Of a DNA stretch of 64,000 bases, positions 46,085 through 55,416 are shown one piece after another. Both the position numbers and the translations under genes were made by a program. A model generated the notes under the pieces. It saw nothing but the letters and a program-made list of their open reading frames with translations. It was not told the DNA's origin and ran no database searches. Positions within the stretch are counted from its first letter, which is position 1, and every line of letters begins with the position of its first letter. Source of the stretch: Moraxella macacae 0408225 (lineage in GTDB: Bacteria; Pseudomonadota; Gammaproteobacteria; Pseudomonadales; Moraxellaceae); the NCBI RefSeq assembly GCF_000320365.1, contig NZ_ANIN01000002.1, forward strand, positions 620,001-684,000, written 5' to 3'.

Positions 46085-46462
46085 TTAGCAAGGCTCTACC
46101 AAGGCCAGCAGCGGATAGCCTGCTTTGCGTGCAGCCGTATTAACCGCCCAGGATTTGGTTTCAGCAATATCACGCGAATACACGCCTGCAACACCCCGCC
46201 CTTCGCGATGCACCGCCAACATAACCTCTAATGCTTTAACCATTGGCATTTGAAAACAATCCATCAGCACCTCTACCACAAAACCCATTGGCGTATAATC
46301 ATCATTATACAAAACCACTGCAAAATACTGTGGCTCTTCTGTCTTAAGCTCTGGAGCCAATAACAGATCCGTGTCTTGCTCGTTGTCATTATCCAAATGA
46401 CAACAGGGCAACATTGGTAAAATTTTAAAAGTTGGCAAAAAATGCATTTTCGTGTTGGTCAT
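46085..46462 (-). CDS. clpS: ClpA adaptor protein ClpS
   Basis: 125 residues. The core FAVVLYNDDYTPMGFVVEVLMDCF with the N-end-rule pocket, then AVHREGRGVAGVYSRDIAETK and the C-terminal AGYPLLALVEPC are characteristic. It delivers substrates with destabilising N-terminal residues to ClpA. The N-terminal ~40 residues before the core are longer than usual, and an internal ATG (codon 6) could be the true start. It sits directly upstream of clpA. Confidence 0.95.
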   Translation of the reverse strand: MTNTKMHFLPTFKILPMLPCCHLDNDNEQDTDLLLAPELKTEEPQYFAVVLYNDDYTPMGFVVEVLMDCFQMPMVKALEVMLAVHREGRGVAGVYSRDIAETKSWAVNTAARKAGYPLLALVEPC

Positions 46463-46485
46463 ATTTTAACACCAGCTTATTTGGT

Positions 46486-47361
46486 TTATTGTTGTTTGGT
46501 TTGTTGTTTGGCTTGTTGTTCCGCTTCGATCGCTGCAATTGGACGTTTGTCCAGTTCGGATAATTCTTCTAGTGAGTAAGGCAAATCAGCAACCGGTTGT
46601 CCATATTGCCAATCATAAATCTGCTCAATGGTTTGCCCTGCCACCGAAAGCTCCAGTTTGGCTTGTTTTGGTTTAAAATCCTTTGGCATCACAAAACGCC
46701 CACGAATTAACACAACACCGTTAATGCCATAATTTTTTGGTTCAAGTGGCACTTCCACCATATTCACGTCATCAAGCAAGGTAAGTTTTGGTGTCAGCAG
46801 CCGCTCTTGATTGCCACTATCCACCATGCCAACATCAAAACGATATTCATAGGCATTTTCAGGCAAGGGGGCTATTTTTGCACCGATAATCTGTAACGTC
46901 ATACCGCCTTTGCTAGCCAAACTTTCGGTCAAAAACGCCCGGCTTTGTTGCAATTGTAAATTGGTAATATGCAACTTGTTCATATCATCGCGCAGTTTTT
47001 CCAAATTTGCCAAACTGATATCGCGTTCTTGTTGGGCGGTATTGACTTGATTTTGTAGCGTGTCTACTTTGAGTTTTAAGGCTTTGATGTTTTGCGTTGA
47101 TGCTTCTTCACCATTGCCAGTTAGCCGATCTTCAATACTATGGCTAACACCGCGACTATAACCAATTTTTTGTCCAAGAATCATTCCCATGACTGCCACA
47201 ATCACCAAACTTGTTACAAATGCCAACAACACTCCTGACATATTCAGCGCAGATTTTTCACTTTTAACAATGTCATCAGCTTCGTCAAGGATAGTAGGAT
47301 CAGGATTAATAGAATCAGAATTTGTTGTTGCACCAAAAGTGGATTTGCTTGGATCAACCAT
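46486..47361 (-). CDS. Membrane-anchored coiled-coil protein (DUF6776-like)
   Basis: 291 residues. A polar N-terminus is followed by one membrane span (about 43-66, MSGVLLAFVTSLVIVAVMGM). A coiled coil follows (about 85-140, IKALKLKVDTLQNQVNTAQQERD), then a C-terminal beta-rich domain (about 155-255, LQIIGAKIAPLPENAYEYRFDVG through IEQIYDWQYGQP). This is the layout of the gammaproteobacterial DUF6776 family, which has no known function. The topology predicts a cytoplasmic N-terminus and a periplasmic coiled coil. It is 23 bp upstream of clpS on the same strand. The QQAKQQTKQQ tail is repetitive. Confidence 0.65.
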   Translation of the reverse strand: MVDPSKSTFGATTNSDSINPDPTILDEADDIVKSEKSALNMSGVLLAFVTSLVIVAVMGMILGQKIGYSRGVSHSIEDRLTGNGEEASTQNIKALKLKVDTLQNQVNTAQQERDISLANLEKLRDDMNKLHITNLQLQQSRAFLTESLASKGGMTLQIIGAKIAPLPENAYEYRFDVGMVDSGNQERLLTPKLTLLDDVNMVEVPLEPKNYGINGVVLIRGRFVMPKDFKPKQAKLELSVAGQTIEQIYDWQYGQPVADLPYSLEELSELDKRPIAAIEAEQQAKQQTKQQ

Positions 47362-47581
47362 AGTTATTCAAAACCAATCAAAGTTAAAATTAATTGCACA
47401 TTATAACCAATTCATATAAAAATTTATCGTTTTTTTACATTTTTTTTGCAAAACTTGTCCAAATCGCTAAAAATTGTCAAAACTAAAAATTGTCAAAAAC
47501 AACGCAATTTAAGCTATAATACGCTTATTCTTAGCTTTTATTCTTTAGCTTTTTTAGTTTTTTAATTTTTAAGGTAATATT

Positions 47582-48562
47582 ATGTTGAAAGAAAATGACA
47601 ACATTAAATCGGTGCGGTTTCGCAAATTACAAAAGAAAATCCGCCGTCAAGTATCACACGCCATTCACGATTATAACATGATAGAAAATGGTGATGTGGT
47701 TATGGTGTGTATTTCAGGGGGCAAAGACAGTTTCACCTTGCTTGATATACTGCTGTTTTTAAAAAACATCGCACCGATTAGTTTTGATGTGGTGGCGGTA
47801 AATCTTGACCAAAAACAACCAAATTTTCCAGAAGATGTTTTACCCAATTATCTTAGCCAACACCAAATTCCTTATTATATTTTGGAAAAAGACACTTACA
47901 GCATTGTCAAAAGCATCGTGCCTGAGGGCAAAACTTATTGCTCGGCGTGCTCTCGCTTGCGTCGCGGTTCGTTGTACGGCTTTGCCAAACAAATCGGTGC
48001 AACCAAAATTGCCCTTGGACATCATAGAGATGACATTATGGCAACGTTTTTTCTAAATTTATTTCACGGTGGCAGTTTAAAAGCCATGCCTCCTAAATTG
48101 TTGTCTGACGATGAACAAAATGTACTTATCCGCCCACTTGCTTATGTAGAAGAAAAAGACATCATCAAATATGCCAATTATAAACAATTTCCGATTATTC
48201 CGTGCAATTTGTGTGGCAGTCAAGAAAACCTACAGCGCGCTATGATAAACGAAATGCTGCAAACGTGGGATAAACAATACCCAAATCGCCTAAACTCAAT
48301 TTTTGGTGCGCTACAAAATGTTGCACCATCACAGCTTGCCGATAGAAATTTGTTTGATTTTGAAAATTTGGCATTAAACCGTAACGCGTTACCAAGCGTG
48401 TTTGAGGGTGAAAACATTCAAGCAGGACAAATCAGTGCAAGTTTACAACAAAAAGGCATACCAGCCGCCCCTAAGGTACAAACGTTTGATCCAAACAACC
48501 CAACACACCTGAAAAAAGTCGCAAAACTCAATAAAATCCCAACGATAAATCCGCTGATTTAG
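47582..48562 (+). CDS. ttcA: tRNA 2-thiocytidine(32) synthetase TtcA
   Basis: 326 residues. The PP-loop [13 protein letters not shown] (residues 43-55) activates C32 of certain tRNAs. The cysteine pairs [11 protein letters not shown] and IPCNLCGSQ bind the Fe-S cluster and carry sulfur. [21 protein letters not shown] is the other TtcA signature. It draws sulfur from IscS, encoded in this window. TATAAT (47515-47520) with TTGTCA 19 bp upstream is a plausible promoter, and AAGGTAATATT precedes the ATG. The C-terminus is about 15 residues longer than in E. coli. Confidence 0.96.
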   Translation: MLKENDNIKSVRFRKLQKKIRRQVSHAIHDYNMIENGDVVMVCISGGKDSFTLLDILLFLKNIAPISFDVVAVNLDQKQPNFPEDVLPNYLSQHQIPYYILEKDTYSIVKSIVPEGKTYCSACSRLRRGSLYGFAKQIGATKIALGHHRDDIMATFFLNLFHGGSLKAMPPKLLSDDEQNVLIRPLAYVEEKDIIKYANYKQFPIIPCNLCGSQENLQRAMINEMLQTWDKQYPNRLNSIFGALQNVAPSQLADRNLFDFENLALNRNALPSVFEGENIQAGQISASLQQKGIPAAPKVQTFDPNNPTHLKKVAKLNKIPTINPLI

Positions 48563-48631
48563 TGCTTGCTTTTTAACATTTTGCTTTTAAAATTTTTAAT
48601 TTTTAAGATTTTTAGTTTTTAAGATTTTTGC

Positions 48632-48666
48632 TTTTAACACTTGACACCTTCAATCAAGTGTTAAAA
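48632..48666. terminator. Bidirectional hairpin between ttcA and the outer-membrane protein gene
   Basis: TTTTAACACTTGA pairs perfectly with TCAAGTGTTAAAA (13-bp stem) around CACCTTCAA. A/T runs flank both sides. It lies between convergent genes. The 60 bp before it are four copies of a TTTTTAAGA-type repeat. Confidence 0.8.
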
Positions 48667-48689
48667 CAGTCAGTGCTAAAACGGTAAAC

Positions 48690-49733
48690 TCAAAACAACA
48701 TTTCTAATCGCACCAATCCGCCAAATTCATGCGCACGCTTATCGCGTTTATTATTCAAATAATCAAGATCTGTTTGCAAAAATAACCACTTACGCCAAAT
48801 CGGTTGTCGCCATGACACAACTGTGCCTATGCGGTTAATATTGGCATGATAATCATTGACAAAACCACTGGCATACAGCCCATAACTCAACTTTTGTTGA
48901 TTTTTATAATAACGTGTTTGTAATAACGAGGCATTCCAGTTTAAATCATCATCACGATTTTCATGATATTCAAGGTTAATAGGTGCACTAATGTCAATGT
49001 TTTCGCTTTGTTGATAACGCCCTTCCCAGTGGCTAAAAAATTCATTTTTACCGCGTTTGCTATAGCGATAGGTTTGTTCGGTAACAAGTTTGGTTTTATC
49101 ACCAAATTGCCAATCTTTGCCAATTTTTAAACGCACAAACACATTGCCACGCGAACGAATACCCACATCAAAATCAGTTTTAAAGGGCAGTTGTTCACTA
49201 AAATCCGACCAACGCACCGCCAATGATGCATTGTTTTGCGTGTCGATTTTTTCTGTTGGTGATGTTGCATTCAGATCGCCTGTGCGTTTGGTTGCTGATT
49301 TTTTTGGCAATGCCAAGCGCGTTTTTTGGCTTTGATCCTCCTCCAATCTGTCATCACCAAACACAACGCTTAATTTTCGCTCAAGTGTCGGTAATTTTAC
49401 CTTGCCACGCAAACGGATCTTGCTGCGCACGCCGCCTGTTTGACTCCAATTGTTATCTATAATAACGCGCAAGTTTGCCTTTGCAGGATTATTAGGATCG
49501 GTCATGCCAAACCACGTGTCCAGTTTATGGGCGGTTTTATTAAGGCTTGCACTAAGGCTGTTTTGTTGTTGCTCCACCCAGTCATTTTTTGGCGTTGTGT
49601 CGGGCAACAAAAAACCATCAGCCGATGCCTGTTGACAAAATCCAACAGATATTAATGCGAACAATCCAAACGCATGTAACCCAAACGCATATCCAATGTG
49701 ATTAAACGATTTGTTGTCATTGTTTGTTGTCAT
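48690..49733 (-). CDS. Predicted outer-membrane beta-barrel protein, function unknown
   Basis: 347 residues. A signal peptide (hydrophobic AFGLHAFGLFALISVGFC, cleavage probably after QQASA) is followed by a helical/polar region. From about residue 85 on there are alternating aromatic and hydrophobic strands (LRVIIDNNWSQTGGVRSKIRLRG, LAVRWSDFSEQLPFKTDFDVGIRSRG, WNASLLQTRYYKNQQKLSYGLYASG). The protein ends in LEMLF. A terminal phenylalanine on an amphipathic strand is the outer-membrane assembly signal. I do not recognise a named family. It is bordered by convergent ttcA and divergent parA, with no informative partner. Confidence 0.65.
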   Translation of the reverse strand: MTTNNDNKSFNHIGYAFGLHAFGLFALISVGFCQQASADGFLLPDTTPKNDWVEQQQNSLSASLNKTAHKLDTWFGMTDPNNPAKANLRVIIDNNWSQTGGVRSKIRLRGKVKLPTLERKLSVVFGDDRLEEDQSQKTRLALPKKSATKRTGDLNATSPTEKIDTQNNASLAVRWSDFSEQLPFKTDFDVGIRSRGNVFVRLKIGKDWQFGDKTKLVTEQTYRYSKRGKNEFFSHWEGRYQQSENIDISAPINLEYHENRDDDLNWNASLLQTRYYKNQQKLSYGLYASGFVNDYHANINRIGTVVSWRQPIWRKWLFLQTDLDYLNNKRDKRAHEFGGLVRLEMLF

Positions 49734-49946
49734 TTTTTACCATGCAATTTTTTTACCATGCAATTTTGCGTTTGCTATGCTTGATCGCTTGTTTGGTTTG
49801 ACAGCTTTGTTATAATGATAGCTTTTTGATAATGATAGCTTAGTGGTAATTATAGGACAAAGTTTGCCATTTTTGTAAAAATCTTACAACTATTTTGTTA
49901 AAATAAAGGTTGGTTCGTTAAGCAACAAGGATAAAAAGGAGTAAAC

Positions 49947-50660
49947 ATGCACAAAATTTTAATTGCCAATCAAAAAGGTGGCTGTGGCAAAACCACGATT
50001 GCCACAACCCTTGCAGTTGCAATTGCCAAACAAGCAACAACACAAGAATCTCAAGTATTTTTGGCAGATACTGACAGTCAAAAATCAAGCCTACGTTGGT
50101 TAAAAATCCGCCCAAAAACCGCTTTGCCAATTGTTGGTTTGGATTGGCGGGACGAACGCGATATTGGCAACCTACCAAACAATGCCAACGCACAAGATTG
50201 GTTAATTATCGACGGTCAAGGGGCAATGAGTGGTGAAAAACTGTCGCAATTGGTGAACGAATGTCAACTAATTATCATACCAACATTGCCCTCATTTTTT
50301 GATACCGACAGCACCAAACGTTTTTTAAAACAGCTTCATGAAATAAAACGGATAAAAAAAGGCAAAGTTGGCATTCATGTATTGGTCAATCGGGTGCGTG
50401 GCCAATTGCTCACAGATGGATCTCCAAACACAAAGCTACAACAATGTTTTGCCAATATCGATACACAGCCACTTGCATGGATAACAGAACGCAGTGTTTA
50501 TCAACTTTTGTCCGAAACTGGCTTAACCGTGTTTGACAAACACCAAAAATCCTACCGTAAAATACAACACCAGTGGCAAGCGGTATTGGATATTTTGCCA
50601 ACCGATTGTGCCACTAAAGCCAAAACCATACCAAAATCGACCAATCAAACTTGGTATTAA
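49947..50660 (+). CDS. Orphan ParA-family ATPase
   Basis: 237 residues. Deviant Walker A KGGCGKTT (10-17) follows ILIANQ at the start. ADTDSQKSSLRWLKIRP is the Walker A' region, and DWLIIDGQGAMSGEKLSQL is Walker B. The protein is short and lacks an N-terminal helix-turn-helix, as in ParA/MinD-like small ATPases that position cargo on the nucleoid or membrane. No parB, cheW or cell-pole gene is adjacent. The downstream ccmI gene is convergent. An old plasmid-derived copy or a carbonic/chemotaxis positioning role are both possible. AAAAAGGAGTAAAC precedes the ATG. Confidence 0.8.
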   Translation: MHKILIANQKGGCGKTTIATTLAVAIAKQATTQESQVFLADTDSQKSSLRWLKIRPKTALPIVGLDWRDERDIGNLPNNANAQDWLIIDGQGAMSGEKLSQLVNECQLIIIPTLPSFFDTDSTKRFLKQLHEIKRIKKGKVGIHVLVNRVRGQLLTDGSPNTKLQQCFANIDTQPLAWITERSVYQLLSETGLTVFDKHQKSYRKIQHQWQAVLDILPTDCATKAKTIPKSTNQTWY

Positions 50661-50665
50661 GCATT

Positions 50666-51967
50666 TTAGTGAACTTTATCAATCATCACAGTTACCCCTT
50701 TTGGTTGCAATACCACAGGACTGCTTTGCAAATCGCCTTTTTGGGCGGTGGCATCGCCCGATGTGCTAATGCGTGCCGTTACCAACAGTGGTTTTTTGGC
50801 GTTGAGTGCTTGGCTTAAGCGTTCGGTTGGCATAATGCTGTCATTGTCGCTAATCTTAATGGTTAAACCGTCTTTGGTTAAAGCATCTGCTGAAAGTTTT
50901 TTGGCTGCAACAGGTATGCCACCTTGGGCTGCACGAATGCTAACAAACAAGGTATCGCCTTTTTTCACGCGCCCTAAAATTTCAGGCGTGATACTCACTT
51001 TAATCTCAACCGCTTGCTTGCTTTTGGCTTGTTGTTCGTTGATATTTTGTTCAAGTTCGTTTAGGCTTTGAATCGCTTGGCTGTGATCGCCTGATCGTGC
51101 CAAAATATCGGTTTTTAGCAGCTGAACCCAGTTGCGTGCGCTGTCATAATTGCCCTCGCGCATTTCGCCCATTGCCATAAGCATTTGTGCCCCTTGGTGT
51201 TTTGGATTTTGTTTTAACAAATTGGTCAATATTTGTCGACTTTCTGTGTTTAACATACCACCTTGGCCAAAAAAACTGCTTTGCGCGTAAGCGAGTGCAA
51301 TTTGTTCATCATCAGGCTGCAACCGATAGGCTCTGGCAAGGCTTTCAATCGATTGCTCGGAGGCTTCAAACATCGCATAAACTTGCGACATGCGAAACCA
51401 ACGCATGGGATCGGTGGCATGATGATGTACATTGGTTTGCAACGTGTTCACAAAACCCAACAAGTTTTTACTCACCGACTCAGGAGGCGTCTGAATCGCC
51501 CCTGTCAACAAATCATCTGCCACTTTTCCCATACTGTCTTGAGCTTGCCAAAGTTTAAACGTCTCCGATCGATCGGCAATCAAATAATACGCCATTGCCA
51601 CCAAACACGGAATCCAAATGATAAAAATCAGGCGACTTTTGGCATTGGGAATAAAACGATGGGCGTTTAACGTTTCATCAATATCAAGCAACTGGCGCTC
51701 CAATGCCAGTTTTTGACTGTCGTAGGTGATTTTGTCAATTTGTTGCTGTAAAAAATCCTCTTCCAGTTCAGCCAGGCGCTGTTTAAACACGTCAATATTT
51801 AAGGTTAATAGCTGATTGTCCTGCTCTTGATTGTTTTGCTCTTGATTGTTTTGTGCTGATTTTGCCAAATTGGTTGACAAATTGCCAAACCACGGCCACA
51901 ATGCAATCACAGCCAACACAAGCACCATCACAATTGCACATACAATAAAAACCACAAAAGTTGGCAT
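50666..51967 (-). CDS. ccmI: Cytochrome c maturation protein CcmI (CycH)
   Basis: 433 residues from the ATG at 51967, which has AAGGATAATTA ahead of it; the open frame begins six codons earlier. Two membrane spans (about 3-24 and 113-132) flank a cytoplasmic coiled coil (FKQRLAELEEDFLQQQIDKI). A periplasmic TPR region follows (DPMRWFRMSQVYAMFEASEQSIESLARAY) and then a C-terminal beta domain (VSITPEILGRVKKGDTLFVSIRA). CcmI presents apocytochrome c to CcmF/CcmH. It is the last gene of ccmFGHI. Confidence 0.93.
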   Translation of the reverse strand: MPTFVVFIVCAIVMVLVLAVIALWPWFGNLSTNLAKSAQNNQEQNNQEQDNQLLTLNIDVFKQRLAELEEDFLQQQIDKITYDSQKLALERQLLDIDETLNAHRFIPNAKSRLIFIIWIPCLVAMAYYLIADRSETFKLWQAQDSMGKVADDLLTGAIQTPPESVSKNLLGFVNTLQTNVHHHATDPMRWFRMSQVYAMFEASEQSIESLARAYRLQPDDEQIALAYAQSSFFGQGGMLNTESRQILTNLLKQNPKHQGAQMLMAMGEMREGNYDSARNWVQLLKTDILARSGDHSQAIQSLNELEQNINEQQAKSKQAVEIKVSITPEILGRVKKGDTLFVSIRAAQGGIPVAAKKLSADALTKDGLTIKISDNDSIMPTERLSQALNAKKPLLVTARISTSGDATAQKGDLQSSPVVLQPKGVTVMIDKVH

Positions 51968-51968
51968 A

Positions 51969-52580
51969 TTAATTATCCTTAGCACAGGCTGAGTTATTAT
52001 TTTTTTGGCTATGATTTTGACGGTTTAACAGACTGTCTAAACGGCGCTGTTCTGCATAAGACAAAGGCTTTATTGGTTGTGTGTGATTGGCAACACGTTT
52101 TTGGATATTGCGTTGTTTCACAAACCACACAAACAAGGCTATCACCAACAACAGTGGCGGAAAAAACCACAAAATCCACGTAGACGGCCGCATTGGCGGT
52201 TTATAACTGATAAAATCACCATAACGCTCAAACATATAATCACGAATTTCTTTATCTGTACGCCCATCTATCACCATTTCATAGGTTTTTTGTTTTAAAT
52301 CTTGGGCAATGGGGGCATCAGAACCTGCCAAATTTTGGTTTTGGCATTTTGGACAACGAAGTTCTTCGATCAAGGCTCGATATTGAGCTTCTTGACGCGG
52401 ACTGTCAAAATGATACACATCGATGGCAGCGGTCGCGGTTTGTAAAGTAACAATTTGTAATAAAGCAACAATTTGTAATAAAGCAACAACCTTCAATAAA
52501 GCAATAAACAGCCAAACCAAGGCGCTTTTTTTTAAGGTTGTTTTTTTTAAGGTTGTAAATGTTGGTTTTGTGTTTATCAT
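51969..52580 (-). CDS. ccmH: Cytochrome c maturation protein CcmH (CcmL type)
   Basis: 203 residues. The ATG at 52580 overlaps the ccmG stop (ATGA) and has AGGATCG upstream; a GTG two codons earlier is less likely. The redox motif is LRCPKCQNQNLAGSDAPIAQDLK (C-x-x-C), followed by MVIDGRTDKEIRDYMFERYGDFISYKPP and a single membrane span. It reduces apocytochrome haem-binding cysteines. The signal region holds an in-frame 18-bp repeat (LLQIVALLQIVTLQ), so the hydrophobic segment has been lengthened by tandem duplication. Confidence 0.94.
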   Translation of the reverse strand: MINTKPTFTTLKKTTLKKSALVWLFIALLKVVALLQIVALLQIVTLQTATAAIDVYHFDSPRQEAQYRALIEELRCPKCQNQNLAGSDAPIAQDLKQKTYEMVIDGRTDKEIRDYMFERYGDFISYKPPMRPSTWILWFFPPLLLVIALFVWFVKQRNIQKRVANHTQPIKPLSYAEQRRLDSLLNRQNHSQKNNNSACAKDN

Positions 52581-53149
52581 TGACACGATCCTTTTAGCGT
52601 TGTTTCATCAGCATTGTTGCGCAGTGCCGTAATACAAGGCAATACTTGCTGATTAAAACGTTGTTCGTTAATTTCACCAATAATATGTTGGCGTACCACG
52701 CCTGTACTGTCCACCACAAAACTTTCAGGAGCTCCTGTCAAACCAAGCTCAATGCCATAACTGCCACTGTCTTGAACATTTAACACAAAAGGATCTTTAT
52801 GTTCGTGCAAATAATTTAGTGCATTGGCGGTTTCATCTTTATAATTTATCCCCACAATCGGTATGCCTTGATCGGCCATTTGCAATAAAAATGGGTGCTC
52901 AATCCGACAAGTGATACACCACGATCCCCAAACATTGAGAATGTAGGGCGTTTTTGGTAGATCTTGTACGCTTAGCAATTTGTCAGGTTGTTGTAGCATT
53001 GGCAAACTAAAGTTTGGTAATGACTTATTTAACATGGTACTGGTTACCACGGTTGTATCTTTGCCAAGTCGCGTATAAAACAGTACAATCACCACCAAAA
53101 ACACCACCAGTGGCAAAATAAACCAAATTTGTTGTTTTTTTATTGCCAT
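52577..53149 (-). CDS. ccmG: Thiol:disulfide interchange protein CcmG/DsbE
   Basis: 190 residues. One N-terminal membrane anchor is followed by a thioredoxin fold with NVWGSWCITCRIEHPFLLQMA (W-C-x-x-C) and GVTGAPESFVVDSTG-like LGLTGAPESFVVD, the cis-proline loop region of CcmG. It keeps CcmH and apocytochrome thiols reduced in the periplasm. It is linked by a 4-bp overlap to ccmH and by a 47-bp gap to ccmF. AAGGGGCAAAAA precedes the ATG. Confidence 0.95.
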   Translation of the reverse strand: MAIKKQQIWFILPLVVFLVVIVLFYTRLGKDTTVVTSTMLNKSLPNFSLPMLQQPDKLLSVQDLPKTPYILNVWGSWCITCRIEHPFLLQMADQGIPIVGINYKDETANALNYLHEHKDPFVLNVQDSGSYGIELGLTGAPESFVVDSTGVVRQHIIGEINEQRFNQQVLPCITALRNNADETTLKGSCQ

Positions 53150-53196
53150 TTTTTGCCCCTTTTTTTAGTTGGTTTTATGCGTCAAGTTGGTTGGTA

Positions 53197-55212
53197 TCAA
53201 GTTTGGTTGTCAACATTGGTTTTGTCAATATTAGTGTCGTCAATATTGGTTTTGCTTTTAATTTTACGATAACGTTTGTCAAACATTGTCATTAACGCTC
53301 CAAATACCATCACACCAGAACCCCACCACACCCAACGCACCGCAGGTTTTACATAAATACGCACCGCCCATTTTTTTGTGGTAAATTCAGTGTCATTGCC
53401 CTCAACAATCGGCTCGCCCAATGCCATATACACATCGGTAAATAAGTTGTAATAAATCGACGCTTCGGTCATTGGCATTTGGCTGATAATGTAATGACGT
53501 TTTTCAGGGTATAATGTGGTAATTGCTTTGCCCTTTTTGCTGACATGAACCACCGCTTGCGTCGAGTCAAAATTTGAGCCGCGCCGTGCTTTAAAATCCA
53601 CTAAAGTAAAATCATAACCTTGCACTTGTACAGTTTGCCCCTCGCTCATTGCAAGATCTTTTTCAATGCTGATTGTTGTGGTAATGCCAATCCCCATTGC
53701 CACCAATAAAATACCCACATGCGCAACGTGCATGCCCCAATAACTGATACTTAAGCGTCTTAGTCCTTGGCTTAATGTTTTGGCATTCCGGGTTTTGTCT
53801 TTAATATCAATGCCTATCCACACCAATACCCACAGCACCAACGAGGCAGTAATAGCAACATTCCATGCCACATAATCAGCAATTAAATAACTAATCCCCG
53901 AGCCCAATCCGCCACATAGCAACAACAAAATAGCACTTAAGCCCAAAAACGCACGGTTGTCTTTTTTCCAACGACTGATAGGGCCTAATGCCAAAAACAA
54001 CAACAACAGCCACGTTAACGGCACAAATAACGCATTAAAATACGGCGGCCCTACCGACACTTGCCCCAGTTTAAACGCATCAGCAATCATCGGATATAAC
54101 GTGCCAATAACCACCATAACGGTTGCCACCAAAATGATAATATTGTTAATCACAAGCAGCGTTTCACGTGATTTTAATTGATAATGACTTTCCACTGTCA
54201 ATCGCCAACCACACCAAGCAAACATCGCCAAACCGCCACCGATCACCACACCCAAAATCACCAAAATAAACAAACCGCGCGTCGGATCAGCAGCAAACGA
54301 ATGCACCGAAGTAATCACCCCTGATCTTACCAAAAACGTACCAAGCAAACTTAGTCCAAAGGTAAAAATAGCAAGCATAATCATCCATGCTTTAAACACA
54401 CCGCGTTTTTCGGTTACCGCCAAGGAATGAAGTAAGGCTGCACCGCCAAGCCACGGCATAAGCGATGCATTTTCCACAGGATCCCAAAACCACCAACCAC
54501 CCCAACCAAGCTCGTTATACGCCCACCATGAACCCGTTGCAATGCCAATCGTCAAACACAACCACGACATAACCGCCCACGGCCGACTCCACCGCGTCCA
54601 TACCGCATCAAGCCTGCCTGCCCATAAAGCCGCCATTGCAAACGCAAACGGCACAACCGAACCAACATAACCCATATACAACATCGGCGGATGAAAAATC
54701 AACCCCGGATCTTGCAGCAGCGGATTTAAATCTTGACCATCTACAGGAATGGTTGGCAAACTGCGATCAAACGGCGACGACACAAAAATCACCATTGCCA
54801 CCATCATCAATTGAACCGCTGCAATAATCACCAAAACCCTGGCACGCATCGCAAGTGGCAAACTTTTGCTAAACACCGCAACCGCCATGCCCCATGTTGC
54901 CAAAATCGTTACCCAAAGCAACAACGATCCTTCATGGCCGCCCCACGTTGCTGACAAACGATAATACCAAGGCAACAATGAATTGGACTGATTTGCCACA
55001 TAAGTCAAAGTAAAATCATTGGCATAAAAACCATACATCAACACCAAAAATGACAACAGCATCGCCACAAATTGTGCAATTGCCAAACTACCCGCCAGTT
55101 TTTGCCATGCAGGCTGCTTTTGAAATACCCCAACCGTTGGAAAAATCACTTGCAACATTGCAATCACTAAGGCTGACACCAAAGCAACATAGCCCAATTC
55201 TGTGATTAACAT
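53197..55212 (-). CDS. ccmF: Haem lyase subunit CcmF
   Basis: 671 residues with about 14 membrane spans. The haem-handling WWD motif is GWGGWWFWDPVENASLMPWL, and SLLLWVTILATWGMAVAVFS precedes it. The conserved HVGILLVAMGIG region and the large periplasmic domain near the C-terminus (DFTLVDFKARRGSNFDS, YPEKRHYIISQMPMTEASIY) are present. It attaches haem covalently to apocytochrome c with CcmH and CcmI. GGGGAGCAAAAATAA precedes the ATG. The C-terminal tail has an in-frame repeat (TNIDDTNIDKTNVD). ccmA-E are not upstream, so they must lie elsewhere. Confidence 0.96.
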   Translation of the reverse strand: MLITELGYVALVSALVIAMLQVIFPTVGVFQKQPAWQKLAGSLAIAQFVAMLLSFLVLMYGFYANDFTLTYVANQSNSLLPWYYRLSATWGGHEGSLLLWVTILATWGMAVAVFSKSLPLAMRARVLVIIAAVQLMMVAMVIFVSSPFDRSLPTIPVDGQDLNPLLQDPGLIFHPPMLYMGYVGSVVPFAFAMAALWAGRLDAVWTRWSRPWAVMSWLCLTIGIATGSWWAYNELGWGGWWFWDPVENASLMPWLGGAALLHSLAVTEKRGVFKAWMIMLAIFTFGLSLLGTFLVRSGVITSVHSFAADPTRGLFILVILGVVIGGGLAMFAWCGWRLTVESHYQLKSRETLLVINNIIILVATVMVVIGTLYPMIADAFKLGQVSVGPPYFNALFVPLTWLLLLFLALGPISRWKKDNRAFLGLSAILLLLCGGLGSGISYLIADYVAWNVAITASLVLWVLVWIGIDIKDKTRNAKTLSQGLRRLSISYWGMHVAHVGILLVAMGIGITTTISIEKDLAMSEGQTVQVQGYDFTLVDFKARRGSNFDSTQAVVHVSKKGKAITTLYPEKRHYIISQMPMTEASIYYNLFTDVYMALGEPIVEGNDTEFTTKKWAVRIYVKPAVRWVWWGSGVMVFGALMTMFDKRYRKIKSKTNIDDTNIDKTNVDNQT

Positions 55213-55416
55213 TTATTTTTGCTCCCCAAATGCCCTCGCTTTTTGCTGGGCTTAACTGTAGCTTTTATATGGATTGTATAGATGATATGGATCGCATTGA
55301 TCGTATTGATTGTACTAAACATTTTGTCTTAAGTATTTTGTCTTAAGTATTTTGTATTAAGCATTGAAATTGCATTGTTTTACATTGCCAAATCAAAAAA
55401 CCAAAATGAATTTGCA

